Shown here piece by piece: positions 60,172 to 64,000 of a DNA stretch of 64,000 nt. Made by a program: the position numbers and the translations under genes. Every line of letters starts with the position of its first letter. Within the stretch, counting starts at the first letter, position 1. Source of the stretch: Leptodontidium sp. MPI-SDFR-AT-0119 (taxonomy: Eukaryota > Ascomycota > Leotiomycetes > Helotiales > Leptodontidiaceae); NCBI GenBank assembly GCA_020726505.1, contig JAHLEZ010000014.1, positions 1,550,001 through 1,614,000 of the forward strand, written 5' to 3'. The notes beneath the pieces were generated by a model. That model ran no database searches and was not told where the DNA came from. It saw only the letters and a program-made list of their open reading frames with translations.

Positions 60172-63100
60172 CTAGCGGATGACTCCTCTCTCAACATCTC
60201 TCTCGCCCTCAACAAGAATTTCAGGAACATCGTCGGTGACGATCACAGGAGGGGTGGGCACCTCCTTGGTCTCCTGAATAGTCTGCTCGTCTTCCACCTC
60301 GGTCTTCTTGTTCTTTCGGATGCTAGGCAGCTTGGCCCAGACACGAGAGAAGAATCTCTTGACGGCGCGGTAGACGGTGCGGAATGGTCCGCCGACATGG
60401 TGCGCGATCTTGGCGAACCATGGATCGGGGAAACATCTGATGAGCACACCCATAGGCAGAGACAGCGAGGCAAGAACCAAGCATATAGCCCACTGGACAC
60501 CGTCGATTCTGGTGATGGAGAATGCCTGACCGCCGACGAAGACGATGACGATTTGCAGACCAACCATGATGCAGTTGATGCCGATGAAGAAGAAGTTGCG
60601 GTGGATGCCGACAAAGATGTTGAACTTGTTGTCCAGACGACGGTTGTTGAACTCGTTGAAGATCTGCATCCAAACGAAGGTGTTGAAGACCATGGTGTTA
60701 AGCTCGAGCTGCTTGTCGGGGTTGGAGGTGTCGTAGCCGAGGATCTGCTCGCCAGCGAAGTACAGGATGAATGTGACGACCAGTTGGAAGATGGCCTGGC
60801 TGATGATCATCTTCCACATGTTCATGGTAATAAGCGGAGCCTTCTTGCCGGCTGGCTTACGGTTCAGGATCTCGGGTGTAGGAGGATCGGTGGCGAGAGC
60901 GAGGGCCGCGAAGGTATCCATGATGAGGTTGACCCAGAGAAGTTGCACGGCTGTAAGCACGGATTCCATGTCGGGGTTGGAGACGGCGGATACGAAGGTC
61001 AGGAGCACAGCAGTAATGTTGACAGTAAGCTGGAACTGCAAGAACTTCGCCACTGCGTCGTTGACTGCGCGTCCCCACATGAGTGCCTTGACAATCGAGG
61101 CGAAGTTGTCATCCATGAGGATAATGGCTGAGGCCTCTTTAGCGACCTCAGTTCCTGCGATACCCATGGAGAAACCGACATCTGCGGCTTTGAGTGCAGG
61201 TCCATCGTTAGTACCGTCTCCAGTCACAGCGACAGTCTCGTTCATAGATCGAAGCTTTTGCACCAAGATTTGCTTGTCCTGTGGAGAAGAACGGGCGAGG
61301 ACTGCGAGACGTGGAAGGATTTCGGTCATGGCTTCGTCTGAGAGCTTGCGGAACTCAGGACCTTCCATAACAATGTCGTTGGCCTCATCGGTAGCACTGA
61401 CGATACCGCATTCCCTGGCAATGGCGCGAGCTGTGATGATATTGTCACCAGTAACCATGCGAACCTTAACGCCTGCGAATTGACACTTGGCCACGGCCTC
61501 AGGAACACCTGGCCGGACTGGATCTTGAATGCCGACAACACCGCTGAATGTCATGTTATTGAAAACTTGGTCGAACTCGGCTGCAGAGGGATCGGCAGAC
61601 GTTTGAGTTCCTGCTGGTGGCCAAGATGGGAAATCGCGATATGTAAGACCGATTGTGCGGAGAGACTTCTGGGCGTATGTCTGGATGGTATCCGTGAGGC
61701 GTTGCTTTGGTGCTCCAGTGATGTTGGAGATCTCACCAGTGGTGACATCAGCGACGGAAGAGCAGGCTTCTAGGACGATTTCAGAAGCACCTTTGACGAA
61801 GAGACGGTATTCTTTTCCATGTTTGATCACTGCACCCATGCACTTCTTGTTGGAGTCGAATGGGAAAAGTTGGACGATCTCAGCGTTGGCTCGCTCGTTG
61901 GTTAGAGTATCCATGGCGAAGTGATCCTTAGCGAAGTTGAGAAGTGCCATTTCGGTCTTTGAGCCGATGAAAGTTGGGACTCCATCCTCAATACCCTCGA
62001 AGGCAGTAGAGTTGATAGCGATGGACTTGACGATGAGATCTCTCATTTCCTTGGGAACCTTCTTGGAGAAAGCCGCAGCGTCGGCAGCCTCGAACAATTC
62101 TGGACCGAATGTGCCCGCGACGACGGACATCTTGTTCGTAGTCAGAGTACCGGTCTTGTCGGAGCAGACTGTAGTGGCATTTCCCATGACCTCACAGGCC
62201 TTGAGAATACGAACAAGGTTGTTCTCCTTGAGCAAGCGAGTTGTAGCGAAAGCTAGAGCAAGTGTGACGGCGAGTGGTAGGCCTTCTGGGACAGCGACAA
62301 CAATAACGGTGATGGCAACAATCAGAATATCGGTGAAGGAAGATGCCTTCTCGGCTCCAGTTCGGTTGTCACCTGGAAGATTGGCGCAGAATCGGAACAA
62401 GAGAACGAAGAAGAGTAAACCGGCGGCACTGGGTATGTTAGCTAGGGATTATAGATATAGGATTTTGATAACTTACGCTGAACCAAGTTTGGCAATTGCT
62501 CCAGCCATCCCACCAAGCTTGACCTGGAGAGGCGTCTCCTCAGGCTCGGTTCGCATGGACATCATGATCTTACCAAAGCTGGAGTTGACGCCAACCGAGG
62601 TGACGACGTAGGTACCAACACCTTCCAATACCTTTGCGCCAGAGATGATAAATGGGTCAAGATCCTTGTCGTTTGTGTGTCCTTCTTCCAAGAGTCGTGA
62701 TACTTGTGCGCCACCAGTTTTCTTGAGAGAGTCTGATTCGCCAGTCGCCGATGATTCGTCGCACTTGACGTTGTGTCCAGTAATGAAAATGCCATCAGCA
62801 GGAATCATGTCTCCGGGCTCAAGGTGGAGTACATCTCCAACCAAGATATCGTGAACGTTGATGACGAAAGATTTTCCAGAGCGAACAACCTTGACCTCAC
62901 GATCATCTTTCTGTAAGACTTGTTAGTATACTGCTCAAAAAACTACCGAAGTAGGGATGCATACCTTCGCATTCAACTTGACAAAAGCTCTTTCCTTCTG
63001 CCAGTCGTTCAGACTTCCAACAATAACAACAATAACAATGGCGACAACGATTGCAACGCCTTCAACCCAGTCGACTTTCGTTGTAGGCTCCTCGGCTTGT

Positions 63101-63888
63101 TTAGCTGCCTCTATAGGATCTGAGGGTATAGGATGATCGCGGAACGTTTCGTAGAGCTACAGAAAAGTTAGTACCTAACAGATTCGAGATGGGAATATGC
63201 TTACACCTAACGCCAAACTAATAACAGCGGCACCCGTCAACAACAGCAGGACCTTGTCGTTGTATGCCCTCCACATAAGCTTCCACAAAGGTGTGGCCTT
63301 TTTCGTGGGAATAACATTGGCCTTGAAGACCCGGATTCGATCGGAGAAGGAACCTGGCTGTCCGCCTGTTGACGCCGATGTCGTTGGAGAGCTTTCTCCC
63401 TTGTAATATTGTGACTTTGTGACGTCTTGAAATGATATCGAACCCTCGAGCTCCCCTTCGTCGATACTCAAACCGGCATTGATATCGGTTCTCAGGCCGC
63501 GCTCGATTCCCGGCAAGCCACCCAAAGCTGTAAATGCAGCCAAAGACTTAGGATTCAGCAACTTGTTCATCTGTCCAGGGCTGAACGCAAATTTGTTGTT
63601 TTCCACCTCGAAATCTGCTTCGGTTCCAGGGTCTGGCGATAGCGCATTGTCAACATCTCGAAATGTGATACTTGATGTCATGCTGGCTCCTCCGGGTGTA
63701 CTGGGAGGTAATAATGTTTGAGCGCTTTGCGCGCTGAGAAATGATGTATCTGACTTCGCTCGTGGACGACCTCCAGCTATGTCGTCTTCATCATCGTGGA
63801 CCTGTTCCATCAGCCTCGTATCACAGCCTCGGCTCGAGGTACTTACAGCAAGGCTGCCCGTCTGTATTCTGGGAACTCCTAAAGACAT
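60172..63888 (-). CDS. Type IIB P-type Ca2+-ATPase (vacuolar PMC1-like), 1173 aa
   Basis: Exons 63888-63847, 63801-63205, 63156-62965, 62910-62477 and 62428-60172. The start MSLGVPRIQTGSLA was chosen over the in-frame Met at 63930 because of the tidy first exon and its 45-bp intron. Domain landmarks in order: TM1 (KVLLLLTGAAVISLALG), TM2 (VAIVVAIVIVVIVGSLNDWQ), the actuator loop CDESSATGESD, TM4 with VAVPEGLPLAVTLALA, and the phosphorylation motif CSDKTGTLTTNKM. Then come MVTGDNIITARAIA and the hinge GDGTNDGPALKAADVG. Paired C-terminal TM helices end in a charged tail (EILVEGERDVERGVIR). This is the PMCA/Pmc1 family, which pumps cytosolic Ca2+ into the vacuole or out of the cell and is often induced by calcineurin signalling. 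It is complete, with all catalytic residues present. Confidence 0.94.
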
Positions 63889-64000
63889 GTTTTGTGTTTG
63901 AGGTGTTATCAACAAAGTTGAAGCAAGCAAGAGTGGAGTGAAGTGTTCTCAGATGGAGAATTCCCGACTCGGTATATATCGGTGAAGACAGTGTGTATGG

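Noticed and set aside
60397..61483. Long plus-strand frames (244 and 238 codons)
   Set aside because: Antisense shadows of the Ca2+-ATPase large exon.

Overview
The window is nuclear DNA of a filamentous ascomycete. Genes have short introns (about 45-120 bp) with GTAAGT-like donors and CTNAC-like branch sites. The gene families are typically fungal: secreted sedolisin, Zn2Cys6 regulator, TRI12-type MFS pump, F-box proteins, SEA-complex WD protein and a vacuolar-type Ca2+ pump. The content would fit a leotiomycete or related Pezizomycotina, but that placement is an inference. There are no operons, no biosynthetic cluster and no clear transposon.

Left third (1-26.6 kb) is gene-dense. It holds a secreted sedolisin protease (cut by the window edge), a MYND zinc-finger protein, a tautomerase, a C2H2 protein, a broken phosphotransferase-like gene, a TRI12-type MFS transporter, a Ubc13-like E2, a large WD40-RWD-RING protein (Sea3/WDR59 type), an F-box protein, a tandem trio of GNAT acetyltransferases with matching intron positions, and the beta subunit of the nascent-polypeptide-associated complex (EGD1). 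The EGD1 reading frame appears to need a one-nucleotide exon.

Middle (26.6-47.4 kb) is gene-poor. There is one Arg/Ser-rich protein at 30.2-31.2 kb and a decayed Ser/Arg-rich reading frame at 31.8-32.8 kb. About 14 kb of microsatellite-rich, pyrimidine-rich sequence follows, in which I can support no protein. It leads into a compact Zn2Cys6 protein at 47.4-48.6 kb, and I infer that much of it is regulatory or long 5' leader.

Right third (50.7-64 kb) holds a six-exon F-box protein with a 16-nt exon, two adjacent damaged genes (a membrane protein with a frameshift, and a kinase-vWA protein with a stop codon and lost catalytic residues), and a complete type IIB Ca2+-ATPase.

The strongest oddities are the 1-nt exon in EGD1, direct repeats plus a zinc-finger relic around the broken phosphotransferase gene, the degenerate kinase/membrane-protein pair, and the very long gene-free tract before the Zn2Cys6 gene.
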